Shown: positions 19,370 to 28,766, numbered from the stretch's first letter. The stretch: 64,000 bases of DNA from Skermanella aerolata KACC 11604 (GCF_000936425.1 NZ_AVFK01000024.1:1-64000); one strand, 5' to 3'. Numbers and translations: made by a program. The notes: generated from the sequence alone by a model not told the origin.

Positions 19370-20092
19370 ATGCTGCAAATCGAACTGAGGCATGACGCCA
19401 GTCCTTGTTTCGGCTGGCTCCATTTCAACCGCGAACAACTGCTTCCCCTGATCGGCGAAGCGGTGCCGTCGCTGATCACCTTCACCGAACACGACATGCA
19501 GGAACGGCTTCGGGTGGAAGCCTTCATCCGGGACACTTATGCCAAGACCTACCGGGCAGAGATCATCGTCAGCTATCCCATATTGATGAGCGTGCGCGAT
19601 GCCGACGGACGCCTTCTCGCGGCGATGGGCATTCAAGACGTGCTGCGGGGCGGCTTCTTCCTGGAACGATATCTCGATGAACCCCTGGAGATCGCCATCG
19701 GACAGGCTGCCGGCCGAACCGCCGACCGGCTGAAAATTCTGGAGGTCGGCAATCTCGCTTCCCAGAGCAGCGGCGCCGCCAAGTTCCTGTTCCTGGCTTT
19801 CCATGCCGTCGCCGCGGCGCGCGACTATGACTGGGTCGCGGTGACCGCCACGGCCGTCCTGCATCGCTATTTCAATTCGCTCGGAATCGAAACGCGCAAG
19901 CTGGCCGATGCGACGTCCGACCGCATGGGCGATACTTCGTCCAAATGGGGCACATACTACGAAATGCGCCCACGCGTGCTGGCAAACACGATCCCCCAGG
20001 GGCTGAAGGCGCTGCTCGACCACTTCAAGGCGGAATATACCGACGTGCATGGCCTTCGCCTGGCGCTGCACGACCTTCCGTGCCGCGCATGA
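19370..20092 (+). CDS. Thermostable hemolysin-family protein (GNAT-like)
   Basis: 240 aa. Matches the 'thermostable hemolysin' family (PF12261): TFTEHDMQERLRVEAFIRD, SYPILMSVRDADGRLLAAMG, RGGFFLERYLDEPLE, ILEVGNLAS and the end SKWGTYYEMRPRVLA. The fold of the family resembles an N-acyltransferase, and no signal peptide or membrane-lytic feature is visible, so a cytosolic acyltransferase-like role is more likely than haemolysis. GGAGACAC precedes the ATG. First gene of a coupled operon; its TGA overlaps the next ATG. Confidence 0.85.
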   Translation: MLQIELRHDASPCFGWLHFNREQLLPLIGEAVPSLITFTEHDMQERLRVEAFIRDTYAKTYRAEIIVSYPILMSVRDADGRLLAAMGIQDVLRGGFFLERYLDEPLEIAIGQAAGRTADRLKILEVGNLASQSSGAAKFLFLAFHAVAAARDYDWVAVTATAVLHRYFNSLGIETRKLADATSDRMGDTSSKWGTYYEMRPRVLANTIPQGLKALLDHFKAEYTDVHGLRLALHDLPCRA

Positions 20093-21501
20093 GCGGCCTG
20101 CTCGACATCATCGGCTCGCATCCCGCGTCCAGGCCGGCGCTGGAAGGCATGGGCATGCTGCTGGGCTATGGCGAGTTGTGCGAGCAGGTCAAGCGGAAGG
20201 CGGACAGCCTGCGCGGCCTGCATGCCCGGACCGGCGGCGTCATGGCGATAACCATGATCGATTCGCCTGCCTGGATCGTGACCCAGCTGGGATGTTTGCT
20301 AGCCGAGGTTCCGCTGCTCCCCATCCCCCCGTTCTTCACGGAAGCGCAGCGCCGTCACGCCCTGCAGGATGCAGGCGCGGCCTGGCTTTTGGACGATGGA
20401 CAAGCCGCACCTGTCGCCACCGGCATCTCGCCTCGGCCCTTTCCGGCTGGAACATCCCTGATCACCTATACGTCCGGCAGCACGCGCACGCCCAAGGGAG
20501 TCTGCCTCGGCGCCGATCACCTGGAAACCGTGGCGTCGTCGCTGGTCGAACTGCTGGGCGCCCAGGCGGGCAAGCACCGCACGCTGCTGCCCCTGGCCGT
20601 CCTGCTGGAGAATATCGCCGGCGTCCATGTCTCGCTGCTGGCCGGAGCCTGCTGCCATGTGGCGCCGGTGGCGCAGGACGGCCCCTCCATCTGGCAGGCG
20701 CTGGAGTCCTCGCAAGCCACGACCTGCATCCTGGTGCCGGAGATGCTGAAGCGGCTGCTTTCGGTCCGGAAGCCTCTGCCGCATCTGCGCTTCGCCGCCG
20801 TGGGAGGCGCCAAGGTGGCGCCTGCCCTGCTGGAGGAAGCGCATGCGCGCGGCATACCGGTGTTCGAAGGCTACGGCCTGAGCGAAGCCGGTTCGGTCAT
20901 CGCGGTGAACACGCCGGAGGCTTCACGCCGTGGCAGCGTGGGACGGCTGCTGCCGCATGTGCGGCTCCATCCGGCCTCGGACGGCGAGATCATGATCGAG
21001 CATCCGCGCATGCTCGGCTATCTCGGAGCGGAAGGGTCTGGCGAAGCCGGTTGCGTGCCGAACCCCTACCCGACCGGCGACCTCGGCCGGATAGACGGCG
21101 ACGGTTTCCTGTACCTGACCGGCCGCGCCAAGAACGTGCTGATCACCGGCTTCGGCCGCAACGTATTCCCGGAATGGGTGGAGAGCGAACTGCTGGCCGA
21201 GCCGGCGATCGCGCAGGCGATGGTGTTTGGAGACGGCGAAGCAGCACTGATGGCCGTGATCGTCGCCCGGTCCGCCGCCGAGGCCGGTCGGGCGGTCGAA
21301 CAGGCCAATCTTCGCTTGCCGGATTATGCGCGCGTAGGACGCTGGCTTCTGGCCGACGAGCCTTTCACGCCGCAAAACGGCCAGTTGACCGGCACGGGCA
21401 GGCCCAAACGCGACGCCATCGCCGCCCGCTACCAATCCCGCTTCCCGAACGAAGCCAAACTCACGAATGAAACAGGAGACCGTCGGCATGGCGTTCTTTG
21501 A
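20089..21501 (+). CDS. Acyl-AMP ligase (AMP-binding, class I adenylate-forming)
   Basis: 470 aa from an ATG that overlaps the preceding stop (ATGA). Adenylation motifs: TYTSGSTRTPKG (P-loop, about 126-137), GYGLSEAG, TGDLGRIDGDGFLYLTGRAKN and a short C-terminal lid with the catalytic lysine region NGQLTGTGRPKRDAI. Shorter than typical acyl-CoA synthetases and without an obvious CoA tunnel motif. Likely activates a carboxylic or fatty acid for transfer by a neighbour. Confidence 0.88.
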   Translation: MSGLLDIIGSHPASRPALEGMGMLLGYGELCEQVKRKADSLRGLHARTGGVMAITMIDSPAWIVTQLGCLLAEVPLLPIPPFFTEAQRRHALQDAGAAWLLDDGQAAPVATGISPRPFPAGTSLITYTSGSTRTPKGVCLGADHLETVASSLVELLGAQAGKHRTLLPLAVLLENIAGVHVSLLAGACCHVAPVAQDGPSIWQALESSQATTCILVPEMLKRLLSVRKPLPHLRFAAVGGAKVAPALLEEAHARGIPVFEGYGLSEAGSVIAVNTPEASRRGSVGRLLPHVRLHPASDGEIMIEHPRMLGYLGAEGSGEAGCVPNPYPTGDLGRIDGDGFLYLTGRAKNVLITGFGRNVFPEWVESELLAEPAIAQAMVFGDGEAALMAVIVARSAAEAGRAVEQANLRLPDYARVGRWLLADEPFTPQNGQLTGTGRPKRDAIAARYQSRFPNEAKLTNETGDRRHGVL

Positions 21502-22162
21502 TGACCTCACCGCCGCTACGACCGAAGAGCGGATGGCGCTTTATGCCGTGCCCCTGATCCGGGACGGCGTTCACGGCAACATCGGCCGCGAGACCTACAT
21601 CGCCTACCTCACCCAGGCCTATCATCACGTCAAGCACACCGTGCCGCTGCTGATGACCGCCGCGTCCCGCTTGCCGGATGAGAAGAACTGGATACGCAAG
21701 GCCTATGCCGAGTACATCGAGGAGGAAATCGGCCACGAGGAATGGATCCTGGGCGACATCGCCAAATCAGGCGGCGATGCCGAGGCGGCTGCGTCTTCCA
21801 ATCCCAACGCCGCCACCGAACTGATGGTCGCCTTCGCCTACGACATGGTCAGCCGGCGCAACCCGGTCGCGTTCCTTGGGATGGTGTTCGTCCTGGAGGG
21901 CACCTCGATCAACCTGGCGACCCAGGCGGCCGATGCCATCCGCCAGTCGCTAGGCCTGCCGGTCGAGGCCTTCAGCTACCTGCTCAGCCACGGCAGCCTG
22001 GACGTCAAGCACATGGCCTTCTTCGAGGAGCTGGTGAACCGCGTCGACGATCCGATCGACCGGGCGGCCATCGTCCACATGGCGAAAATGATGTTCAAGC
22101 TGTTCGCCGATGTCTTCCGCTCCATACCGCACGATGCCGGCGCGCTGGGGAGGGCGGCATGA
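21488..22162 (+). CDS. Haem-oxygenase-like diiron oxidase/TenA-like protein
   Basis: 224 aa, all-helical. ATG chosen because AGGAG lies ten bases before it; it overlaps the ligase gene by 14 bases. Candidate metal ligands follow the pattern of haem-oxygenase-like diiron oxidases such as UndA: E80-x-x-H83 (EEEIGHEEW), E137 (VLEGTS) and D172-x-x-H175 (LDVKHMAFFEEL). TenA-type thiaminases lack this set. The substrate is unknown; the ligase upstream suggests an acyl chain. Confidence 0.75.
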   Translation: MAFFDDLTAATTEERMALYAVPLIRDGVHGNIGRETYIAYLTQAYHHVKHTVPLLMTAASRLPDEKNWIRKAYAEYIEEEIGHEEWILGDIAKSGGDAEAAASSNPNAATELMVAFAYDMVSRRNPVAFLGMVFVLEGTSINLATQAADAIRQSLGLPVEAFSYLLSHGSLDVKHMAFFEELVNRVDDPIDRAAIVHMAKMMFKLFADVFRSIPHDAGALGRAA

Positions 22163-22914
22163 ACGTCCAGGGCCGCACCGTTGCGATAACCGGCGCCACC
22201 GGGGGTATCGGGCGCGAGCTATGCTCCATGCTGGTCGAGCAGGGAGCCTCGGTGCTGGCGCTCTGCCGTTCGCAGGCGCCGCTGGGCACCACTCATCTGC
22301 CGTGCGATCTTTCGACCGTCGAAGGATGCGACGATGCCGCGTCGCGGCTTGCCGCTGCCGCTCCGGACGTGCTGATCCATCTCGCGGGTCTGCAATATGC
22401 CGGGCCGGCGGAAGGGCAGGACGCCGCGTCTCTGGCAGCACTCCTGCACGTCAACCTCTACGCGCCGATGCGGCTGTCGCAGGCGGTCCTGCCGCATTTC
22501 AGGAAAAGCACGGGTGCGCTGGTGTTCGTCAGTTCCAGCTTCGGCGCAATCCCCTTCCCGCATTTCTCGGCTTATTCCGCGACCAAGGCCGGCATCCAGG
22601 CTTATGCCGAAGCGCTGCGCCGCGAACTGCCGCCGGAGGTGGTGCCGGTGATCCATATAGCGCCGCGCGGCGTGGACACGGCGATGAACGGAACGGCCGC
22701 GCGCGAGATCATGAAGCTGTCGGGTTCCAGGATGGACTCCCCCAGGGCCGTCGCCGGTCACATCCTTCAAGCCCTGCGGCGGGAGACACCCGAAACCTAT
22801 ATCGGCTTCCCGGAATCGCTGTTCGTACGTCTCAACGCCCTGCTGCCGCGCGTCGTCGACCGCGCCTTGCGCAAGAACGTCCCGGCGGCGCGCGCCCTCT
22901 TTACCAACCCATGA
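22159..22914 (+). CDS. Short-chain dehydrogenase/reductase
   Basis: 251 aa, classical SDR: cofactor loop TGATGGIG at residues 11-18, NAG-equivalent HLAGLQ, a catalytic serine in VFVSSSFG and Y139-x-x-x-K143 (YSATK). The arginine after the second strand (LCRSQ) hints at NADPH preference. Start ATG overlaps the previous stop (ATGA). A C-terminal tail (FVRLNALLPRVVDRALRK) could lie on the membrane, as in SDRs acting on lipids. Confidence 0.88.
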   Translation: MNVQGRTVAITGATGGIGRELCSMLVEQGASVLALCRSQAPLGTTHLPCDLSTVEGCDDAASRLAAAAPDVLIHLAGLQYAGPAEGQDAASLAALLHVNLYAPMRLSQAVLPHFRKSTGALVFVSSSFGAIPFPHFSAYSATKAGIQAYAEALRRELPPEVVPVIHIAPRGVDTAMNGTAAREIMKLSGSRMDSPRAVAGHILQALRRETPETYIGFPESLFVRLNALLPRVVDRALRKNVPAARALFTNP

Positions 22915-22938
22915 TCATGCGGTCTGGAGAATAGCATC

Positions 22939-23667
22939 ATGAAACTGGGATATTTCGCCGTCGCCCTGCTGCTTTCAACCGCCGTGCAGGCACAGGCTCA
23001 GACGCAGGATCACCAGCGGCGTCCCGCGACCCTGGCGGCGATGCCCGCTGCACCTGCGCCCGCACCAGCACCAGTGCCCGCCGTATCGCCGGACATGCAG
23101 GCCTTGGACGGCCTTCAGGACGAATGGGCGCGGATCAAATACCGGACGCCCGATCAGTCCGCGCAGGAGCGTGCGATCGAGCAGTTGAGCCAGCGGGCGG
23201 CGGAGACCGCCAAAGCCTACCCGTCCTCGCCCGAGATCAAGGTTTGGCAGGCGATCATCATTGCCACCAGAGCAAGCATAAACGGCGGCGTCGGTGCGCT
23301 TAGCGACGCCAAGCAGGCCAAGGCCCTGCTGGAACAGGTGGAGGGTGCCGCGCCCGACGTGCTGAACGGATCAGTCTACACCAGTCTTGCCTCGCTCTAT
23401 TACAAGGTCCCCGGCTGGCCGATCGGGTTCGGCAACAATGAAAAGGCGGAAGCTTACCTGAAGAAGGCGCTGAGCGTGAACCCGGAGGGTATCGACCCGA
23501 ACTTCTTCTATGGCGACTACGAGTACGAACAGGGCCAGTACGACCTTGCCCGCCAATACCTGAAGAAGGCAATGGCGGCACCCGCCCGTCCGGGTCGGGA
23601 ACTCGCCGATACGGGCCGCCGCAAGGAAGCACAGGACCTGCTGGAGAAGATGGCCGGGAAATATTAG
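22939..23667 (+). CDS. Periplasmic TPR-like protein of the hemolysin-ligase operon
   Basis: 242 aa. Signal peptide (residues 1-20, ending AQAQA), a proline/alanine-rich linker (about 30-50), then helical repeats resembling tetratricopeptides (EKAEAYLKKALSVNPEGIDP; YDLARQYLKKAM). Starts 24 bases after the SDR gene and seems to be the last gene of the operon. A periplasmic partner suggests the product of the operon acts at, or is exported to, the envelope. Confidence 0.72.
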   Translation: MKLGYFAVALLLSTAVQAQAQTQDHQRRPATLAAMPAAPAPAPAPVPAVSPDMQALDGLQDEWARIKYRTPDQSAQERAIEQLSQRAAETAKAYPSSPEIKVWQAIIIATRASINGGVGALSDAKQAKALLEQVEGAAPDVLNGSVYTSLASLYYKVPGWPIGFGNNEKAEAYLKKALSVNPEGIDPNFFYGDYEYEQGQYDLARQYLKKAMAAPARPGRELADTGRRKEAQDLLEKMAGKY

Positions 23668-23746
23668 CTACGTCGTGTCGGCTCCGCCGTAAGGAACGGG
23701 TCGGCGCGATCTTCCGCTGCATGACTGAATATGCCCAAGACAGGGT

Positions 23747-23760
23747 CGATCACGTGATCG
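23747..23760. promoter_or_regulatory. 14-bp perfect palindrome, operator-like
   Basis: CGATCAC-GTGATCG, a perfect dyad with a central CACGTG, located about 105 bases before the ATG of the alpha/beta hydrolase gene and 80 bases after the TPR gene. Placement suits a regulator-binding site for the hydrolase gene. No regulator is identified. Confidence 0.4.
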
Positions 23761-23867
23761 TGAGCGCGCCTTGTGCAGCTTCCCGCATGCAGCGATGATG
23801 CTCCCTTGCGGGGACGGGCTTCGCCATGTCCCTCCCCGCATCATAAAAAAATAAGGGAGGACACCCC

Positions 23868-24956
23868 ATGCGGGTCCTGAGATCGTTGATGCATGCCGCC
23901 GCCGGAGCGGCGCTGTCGCTTGCCGTCTTCGCCGCCGATGCCGGTGCTGCGGATTATCCCGCGCCGAAGGAAGGTACCTTCGTCGCCAAGGACTTCCGGT
24001 TCCATACCGGTGACGTCCTGCCGGAACTGCGCCTGCACTACCGGACGGTCGGGGAACCGTCCGGCGAGCCGGTCGTGATGCTGCACGGCACGGGAGGGTC
24101 CGGGGCCAGCATGCTGACGCCCGACTTTGCCGGAGAACTGTTCGGCGAAGGTCAGCCCCTGGATGCCAAGAAGTATTTCATCATCCTGCCGGACGCCCTC
24201 GGCCACGGCAAATCGACCAAGCCGTCCGACGGTCTGCGGGCGAAGTTCCCCAAATACAGTTCCGAAGACATGGTCGATGCACAGCATCGGCTTCTCACCG
24301 AAGGTCTCAAGCTGAACCACGTGCATCTCGTCATGGGCAACTCGATGGGCGGCATGCACACCTGGATCTGGGGCGGCAAGTATCCCGACTACATGGACGC
24401 GCTGGTTCCGATGGCCTCGCAGCCGACCGAGATGGCGGCCCGCAACTGGATGCTGCGCCGCCTGATGGTCGAGATGATCCGCCAGGACCCCGGCTACAAG
24501 GACGGCGACTACACCGAGCAGCCGAACGCCATGAGACTGGCCAACGTCTTCTACGCCACGGCCACCAGCGGCGGCACGCTGGCGTACCAGAAGCTGGCCC
24601 CGACCCGCGAAAAGGCGGACAAGATGATCGAAGATCGCTTGGCGGTGAAGTTTAACGCCGACGCCAACGACTTCATCTACGCGTGGGAGTCCTCGGGCGA
24701 ATACAACCCGACGCCGCTGCTGGACCGCATCAAGGCCCCGCTGCTGTTCATCAACGCCGCCGACGACGAGCGCAACCCGCCGGAAACGGGCGTTACGGAA
24801 GCGGCGATGAAGCACGTGAAGAACGGCCGCCTGTTCCTGATCCCCGCCAGCGAAGACACGCGCGGCCACGGCACGACGGCAATGGCGAAGTTCTACACGA
24901 AGGAACTGCAAGCGTTCCTGCAATCGGTATCTAAGGTGAAATCAAGCTCCAACTAG
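23868..24956 (+). CDS. Secreted alpha/beta hydrolase (MetX-like fold)
   Basis: 362 aa with a signal peptide (about 1-27, ending DAGAA). Alpha/beta-hydrolase features: oxyanion HGTGGSG, nucleophile elbow GNSMGGMH (Ser about 165), a late aspartate in LLFINAADDERNPPE and a histidine in DTRGHGTTA. Sequence style is that of homoserine O-acetyltransferase-like hydrolases, but the export signal argues against methionine synthesis. GGGAGGAC precedes the ATG at ideal spacing. Substrate unknown. Confidence 0.85.
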   Translation: MRVLRSLMHAAAGAALSLAVFAADAGAADYPAPKEGTFVAKDFRFHTGDVLPELRLHYRTVGEPSGEPVVMLHGTGGSGASMLTPDFAGELFGEGQPLDAKKYFIILPDALGHGKSTKPSDGLRAKFPKYSSEDMVDAQHRLLTEGLKLNHVHLVMGNSMGGMHTWIWGGKYPDYMDALVPMASQPTEMAARNWMLRRLMVEMIRQDPGYKDGDYTEQPNAMRLANVFYATATSGGTLAYQKLAPTREKADKMIEDRLAVKFNADANDFIYAWESSGEYNPTPLLDRIKAPLLFINAADDERNPPETGVTEAAMKHVKNGRLFLIPASEDTRGHGTTAMAKFYTKELQAFLQSVSKVKSSSN

Positions 24957-25076
24957 CGGAGATCGACTGCCGGACCAATTGCCGGATCGAAGCGGCGCCG
25001 CCGCCTCGTCCGGCGCATGGCAGATCGCGCGGTTCCGTCGGTTGACAGGATTTCTCCCCAGGCGCAGAGAAGTTGA

Positions 25077-26321
25077 ATGATCCAGCGCGCCCCCCTCATC
25101 ACACCCGTCCTCCTCGCCGGCAGCCTCGTGGTGCTGGTGGGCTTCGCCATCCGCGCCTCCTTCGGCGTCTTCCAGCTTCCCATCGCCATGGAGTTCAACT
25201 GGCCGCGGGCAGAGTTCTCCCTCGCCATCGCGATCCAGAACCTGGCCTGGGGCTTCGGCCAGCCGCTGTTCGGCGCCGTCGCCGAGAAGATCGGGGACCG
25301 CAAGGCCATCGTCATCGGGGCGGTGGCCTATGCGCTGGGCCTCGTGCTGTCGGCGGGCGCTACGCTGCCGATCCAGCACCACCTGTATGAAGTGCTGGTC
25401 GGGCTGGGCATCGCGGGCACGGGATTCGGCGTGGTCCTGGCCGTCGTGGGCAGGGCCTCGTCCGACGAGAACCGCTCCATGTCGCTCGCCATCGTGACCG
25501 CCGCCGGGTCCGCCGGGCAGGTGTTGGGGCCGCCGCTGGCCGAAGGGCTGCTGGCGCTCATGCCGTGGCAAGGCGTGTTCCTGGCCTTTGCGGCGCTGAT
25601 CCTGGCGGTGCTTGCGGTGCTGCCCTGGATGCGCTCGCCCGTCCCCGCTTCCAGGGCGGAGCTTCAGGAAAGCATGGGGACGGTAGTGCTTGGCGCGCTG
25701 CGCGACCCCAGCTTCGCGCTGATCTTCTTAGGCTTCTTCTCCTGCGGCTATCAGCTTGCCTTCATCACGGCGCACTTTCCGGCTTTCGTGGCCGAGGTCT
25801 GTGGACCGATCATGCTCGGCAGCGTGCTGCATTCGATGGGAATCACGACGACCGGTGCCCTGGGCGCCGTCGCGATCTCGATCATCGGCCTCGGCAACAT
25901 CGCGGGTACGCTGGCGGCGGGCTGGGCCGGCAAGCGCTATACCAAGAAATACCTGCTGGCAGGGGTCTACACCGGGCGCACCCTGATCGCGGCCTGGTTC
26001 ATCCTGACGCCGATGACGCCGACCACCGTGCTGGTGTTCTCGGCCTTGATGGGCAGCCTATGGCTCGCCACCGTGCCCCTCACGTCGGGCCTAGTGGCGC
26101 ACCTCTACGGCCTGCGCTACATGGGCACGCTCTACGGCATCATCTTCCTGAGCCATCAGTTGGGAAGCTTCATGGGCGTCTGGCTCGGCGGACGGCTCTA
26201 CGACGCCTACGGCAGCTACGACGGCGTATGGTGGATCGGCGTCGGCATCGGCGCCTTCAGCGCGCTCATCCACCTGCCAATCCGGGAAACCGCGCGACCG
26301 CTGGCGGTGGCGCCGGCTTAG
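25077..26321 (+). CDS. MFS transporter
   Basis: 414 aa with twelve hydrophobic segments in two halves. The cytoplasmic loop 2-3 motif appears as GAVAEKIGDRKAI, and FGVVLAVVGRASSDENRS follows helix 4. Overall appearance is that of OFA/monocarboxylate-type MFS carriers (substrates such as oxalate, formate or other small acids). It starts 120 bases after the hydrolase, which might supply its substrate; that is inference. Confidence 0.85.
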   Translation: MIQRAPLITPVLLAGSLVVLVGFAIRASFGVFQLPIAMEFNWPRAEFSLAIAIQNLAWGFGQPLFGAVAEKIGDRKAIVIGAVAYALGLVLSAGATLPIQHHLYEVLVGLGIAGTGFGVVLAVVGRASSDENRSMSLAIVTAAGSAGQVLGPPLAEGLLALMPWQGVFLAFAALILAVLAVLPWMRSPVPASRAELQESMGTVVLGALRDPSFALIFLGFFSCGYQLAFITAHFPAFVAEVCGPIMLGSVLHSMGITTTGALGAVAISIIGLGNIAGTLAAGWAGKRYTKKYLLAGVYTGRTLIAAWFILTPMTPTTVLVFSALMGSLWLATVPLTSGLVAHLYGLRYMGTLYGIIFLSHQLGSFMGVWLGGRLYDAYGSYDGVWWIGVGIGAFSALIHLPIRETARPLAVAPA

Positions 26322-26472
26322 GAGATGCCGCTGGTGTTTCTTCTCACCCTAACTCAATGCACCTCCTTAGGCAAAAACTGAGAAGATCCGCCAAAATACA
26401 AATTCGTATCCTGATTGACGCAAAAACACAAAAACGTACAACCCTAAACTAAAGAGAGTAATTTTTCCTAAT

Positions 26473-27618
26473 TCAGTCCTGATCATCCGGTTCAACAATT
26501 GAAAAATCACGCGGATCAAACAGCGTCAGCGATTTGCCATCACGCCCAAGATCACCGATAACCCTAACCCACTTCTTGTTGCGTGCTGCATCGTATACGA
26601 TATCGCGATACCTCTGATCAAAACGAACTCTGATCTTCCTCACGCCAAGTTGATTCGGTAGAGGAGCTTGGATGACTACTGATCCGTCAAAACGTTCCGG
26701 CTTCTCCTTGATTTCCTCAACCAGTCCTTCAATGACGAAATCAGGTTCCGGCTCCCGTCGCGAAAAAGAATGCGCGACCTCTTGAAGGACTGCTGCGTCT
26801 TGCCTGGTCAAACCGAGATGTATCGGTTCCTGCACAGGTTTCGCGGGACTCCAGCTAATGGAAACGTCTACTCCAGCATCAGAGTCCGCCAGCTTAGCAA
26901 GGGCTTGGCACATATCAGCGCTCACCCCAACATCCACGATACTTTCGAACGCCGGCAGTGGGTCCGCCACCGATTCCGCGAGAGCGTCCTGGATCGCTGC
27001 AAGCGCTGCTCCGAACTTCAGGGTGACACGGCGGCCGAAAGCATTGTCTTGGAATAGCGAAGCTTGCTCGGCAGGATCGAAGCTATACGGTGACAGAACC
27101 GTCAGTGAAAAACTGGCATTCTCAGTCTGCCCCAACCTGATGCGTTCCAGATATTGGCTGACGCTGTCGGGGCGCCTTCCTTTCCATGCCCGCCGGGGAA
27201 CTTCCGAAGCCTCAGCAAGAGCGGCTGAAACCACTAACCGCTTGGCCTCTTCGTGCAATTGAAGTCCAGCATCAAAGCGGATGGAACCATAATCGTCCGC
27301 ATCCTTCGAGCGGACACGGATGACATCGAACGGTGCAAGCGTCAGATCAAACAGGACTGCCGATGCATCCCGGTCCTCGGCTTTCGAAAGCGCGCCAAGA
27401 ACCTCTGTCATCCGCCGCGGAAAGTCCCCGATCGTCGCGAGACGTGGCAGTACGACCGTTTCGGTCCGCCCCCCTTGCTCAATCGTATAAAGCTGCCCGT
27501 ATGGACCGAACCTACCCTCGTCCTTCCAGCCGCGACTGCGCAAGTATCCTGCGACATGGGTCGGGGACAGTGCTGCAATCGATTTGGCTTCATAGCGATA
27601 TGGCATTGTCAGGCCCAC
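26473..27618 (-). CDS. Unknown protein, partner of the DUF4365 gene
   Basis: 381 aa, no membrane segment or signal. The C-terminal 90 residues (FVIEGLVEEIKEKPERFDGS ... RKIRVRFDQRYRDIVYDAAR ... VRVIGDLGRDGKSLTLFDPR) look like an OB/SH3-like beta-barrel seen at the end of many uncharacterised proteins. GTG start with GAGGGA ahead of it, overlapping the end of the upstream gene by ten bases; an ATG four codons later is the alternative. Co-translation with a nuclease-like protein beside a tRNA suggests a defence or mobile role. Confidence 0.75.
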   Translation of the reverse strand: MGLTMPYRYEAKSIAALSPTHVAGYLRSRGWKDEGRFGPYGQLYTIEQGGRTETVVLPRLATIGDFPRRMTEVLGALSKAEDRDASAVLFDLTLAPFDVIRVRSKDADDYGSIRFDAGLQLHEEAKRLVVSAALAEASEVPRRAWKGRRPDSVSQYLERIRLGQTENASFSLTVLSPYSFDPAEQASLFQDNAFGRRVTLKFGAALAAIQDALAESVADPLPAFESIVDVGVSADMCQALAKLADSDAGVDVSISWSPAKPVQEPIHLGLTRQDAAVLQEVAHSFSRREPEPDFVIEGLVEEIKEKPERFDGSVVIQAPLPNQLGVRKIRVRFDQRYRDIVYDAARNKKWVRVIGDLGRDGKSLTLFDPRDFSIVEPDDQD

Positions 27619-28127
27619 GAGAGTCCCTCAAGCGCCCTGCTGTGCGCGCGGGCCAGAATGGCCACGATAGCATTATGATCGAACAATTGGGTTTCAGGGA
27701 GGTGTACAGCAGTACTTGCTGTTTGCACGGCGTCCCTACCTCGAAGGTCTACCCAGTATGCCGCATGTCTCAGTGTCGTGATCGGCGGCTCTACCTCGAG
27801 CCAGATCGACTGATCGGGTGGCATTTCATAGATGACAAGAAGCTGCGGCGACTGAACGTCGGTGCGTCGGAGCTTGTCATATGTCGAGACATCAAGCTGA
27901 AAAGATAAGACTGATCCGTCATTGATACGGATATTCGAAGACACGGCCTTCAACTGAATATCAATTTGTACGGGAGCACCCGAAACTGGCCTGATCGTAA
28001 CATCAATGCCATTCCTATCAACTTTCGGCTCACTTACTTGGCACCCTGCTCGTGCAGCAACTGCGGCAATATAAGCTACGGAGAGCCTCTCCTGGATATC
28101 GGTCGTCGCCGTCGTAATCGTATCCAT
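27609..28127 (-). CDS. DUF4365 protein, PD-(D/E)XK nuclease-like
   Basis: 172 aa. DUF4365 pattern: ITTATTDIQERLSVAYIAAV start helix, then EPKVDRNGIDVTIRP and PVQIDIQLKAV. The aspartate of GID and the Q-x-K of QLK match the D...(E/Q)xK active site of PD-(D/E)XK nucleases. ATG start. It leads a two-gene unit with the 381-aa protein. DUF4365 proteins recur in accessory islands and defence contexts; activity here is inferred. Confidence 0.8.
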   Translation of the reverse strand: MDTITTATTDIQERLSVAYIAAVAARAGCQVSEPKVDRNGIDVTIRPVSGAPVQIDIQLKAVSSNIRINDGSVLSFQLDVSTYDKLRRTDVQSPQLLVIYEMPPDQSIWLEVEPPITTLRHAAYWVDLRGRDAVQTASTAVHLPETQLFDHNAIVAILARAHSRALEGLSWA

Positions 28128-28451
28128 TAGCTCATCACTAAAGTTGCGCCGCCTTTCATATCTGAAAAGCTCGCATTTTAAATTTTCCCATTCTCTAATG
28201 CATTTATCAGAAATCCGACGCCTGAAGCACCAAAATGGATTGAGATCGGAGGGGGTGCGGCATCACGACACTTTAAGCATTTAACGACAATAACAACGAC
28301 ACCAAGGAAGCGTGCTGAAGGCCGGTGGACAGGGTCGGAAGCCCATATTTAACTTGCTTCACACAGGTCATGAACGCACAACCGTGCGTTTAAAAAAGGC
28401 TGAATGGAAGGTTTCGCTATATTAGGAAGCTCAGTATATGAGCTAAAGATA
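28128..28451. other. AT-richer intergenic stretch between DUF4365 gene and tRNA-Ser
   Basis: About 325 bases noticeably lower in GC than the flanks, with no coding frame. It should hold the promoter of the DUF4365 pair. I searched for a direct repeat of the tRNA 3' end beyond the pair (around 26.3-26.5 kb) that would define an integrated element and did not find one. Confidence 0.55.
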
Positions 28452-28541
28452 TGGCGGACGGGGTGAGATTCGAACTCACGGTACCCTTGCAGGTACGCCG
28501 CATTTCGAGTGCGGTGCCTTCAACCACTCGACCACCCGTCC
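28452..28541 (-). tRNA. tRNA-Ser (anticodon CGA)
   Basis: 90 nt with an encoded CCA. Acceptor GGACGGG/CCCGTCC, anticodon stem CCGCA/TGCGG with loop CTCGAAA (anticodon CGA), a long serine-type variable arm (GTACC...GGTAC) and T arm GAGTTCGAATCTC. It reads UCG codons. Confidence 0.97.
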
Positions 28542-28766
28542 GTCCTATCGACTTCAACCACCGTCCGGTGGCGAAGCGGCGGGAAATTAGCTCATGGAAA
28601 AGACGCGCGCAAGGGCACAATGCGGCCTCGCACTCAGAATCGTTTGAATCATGCTGTTGACTCTCCAACACCGCTGAGTATAGTCGCCGCTCCTTACCAG
28701 CGGGCTCAAATCTCCGACGGGGTTTGTCGTGCCCGTAGTTTGTTTTCAGATACGGCAGTGGCAAAC

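Noticed and set aside
26340..28541. tRNA-Ser as integration site of an island carrying the DUF4365 pair
   Set aside because: No repeat of the tRNA 3' end was found on the far side and no integrase is present.
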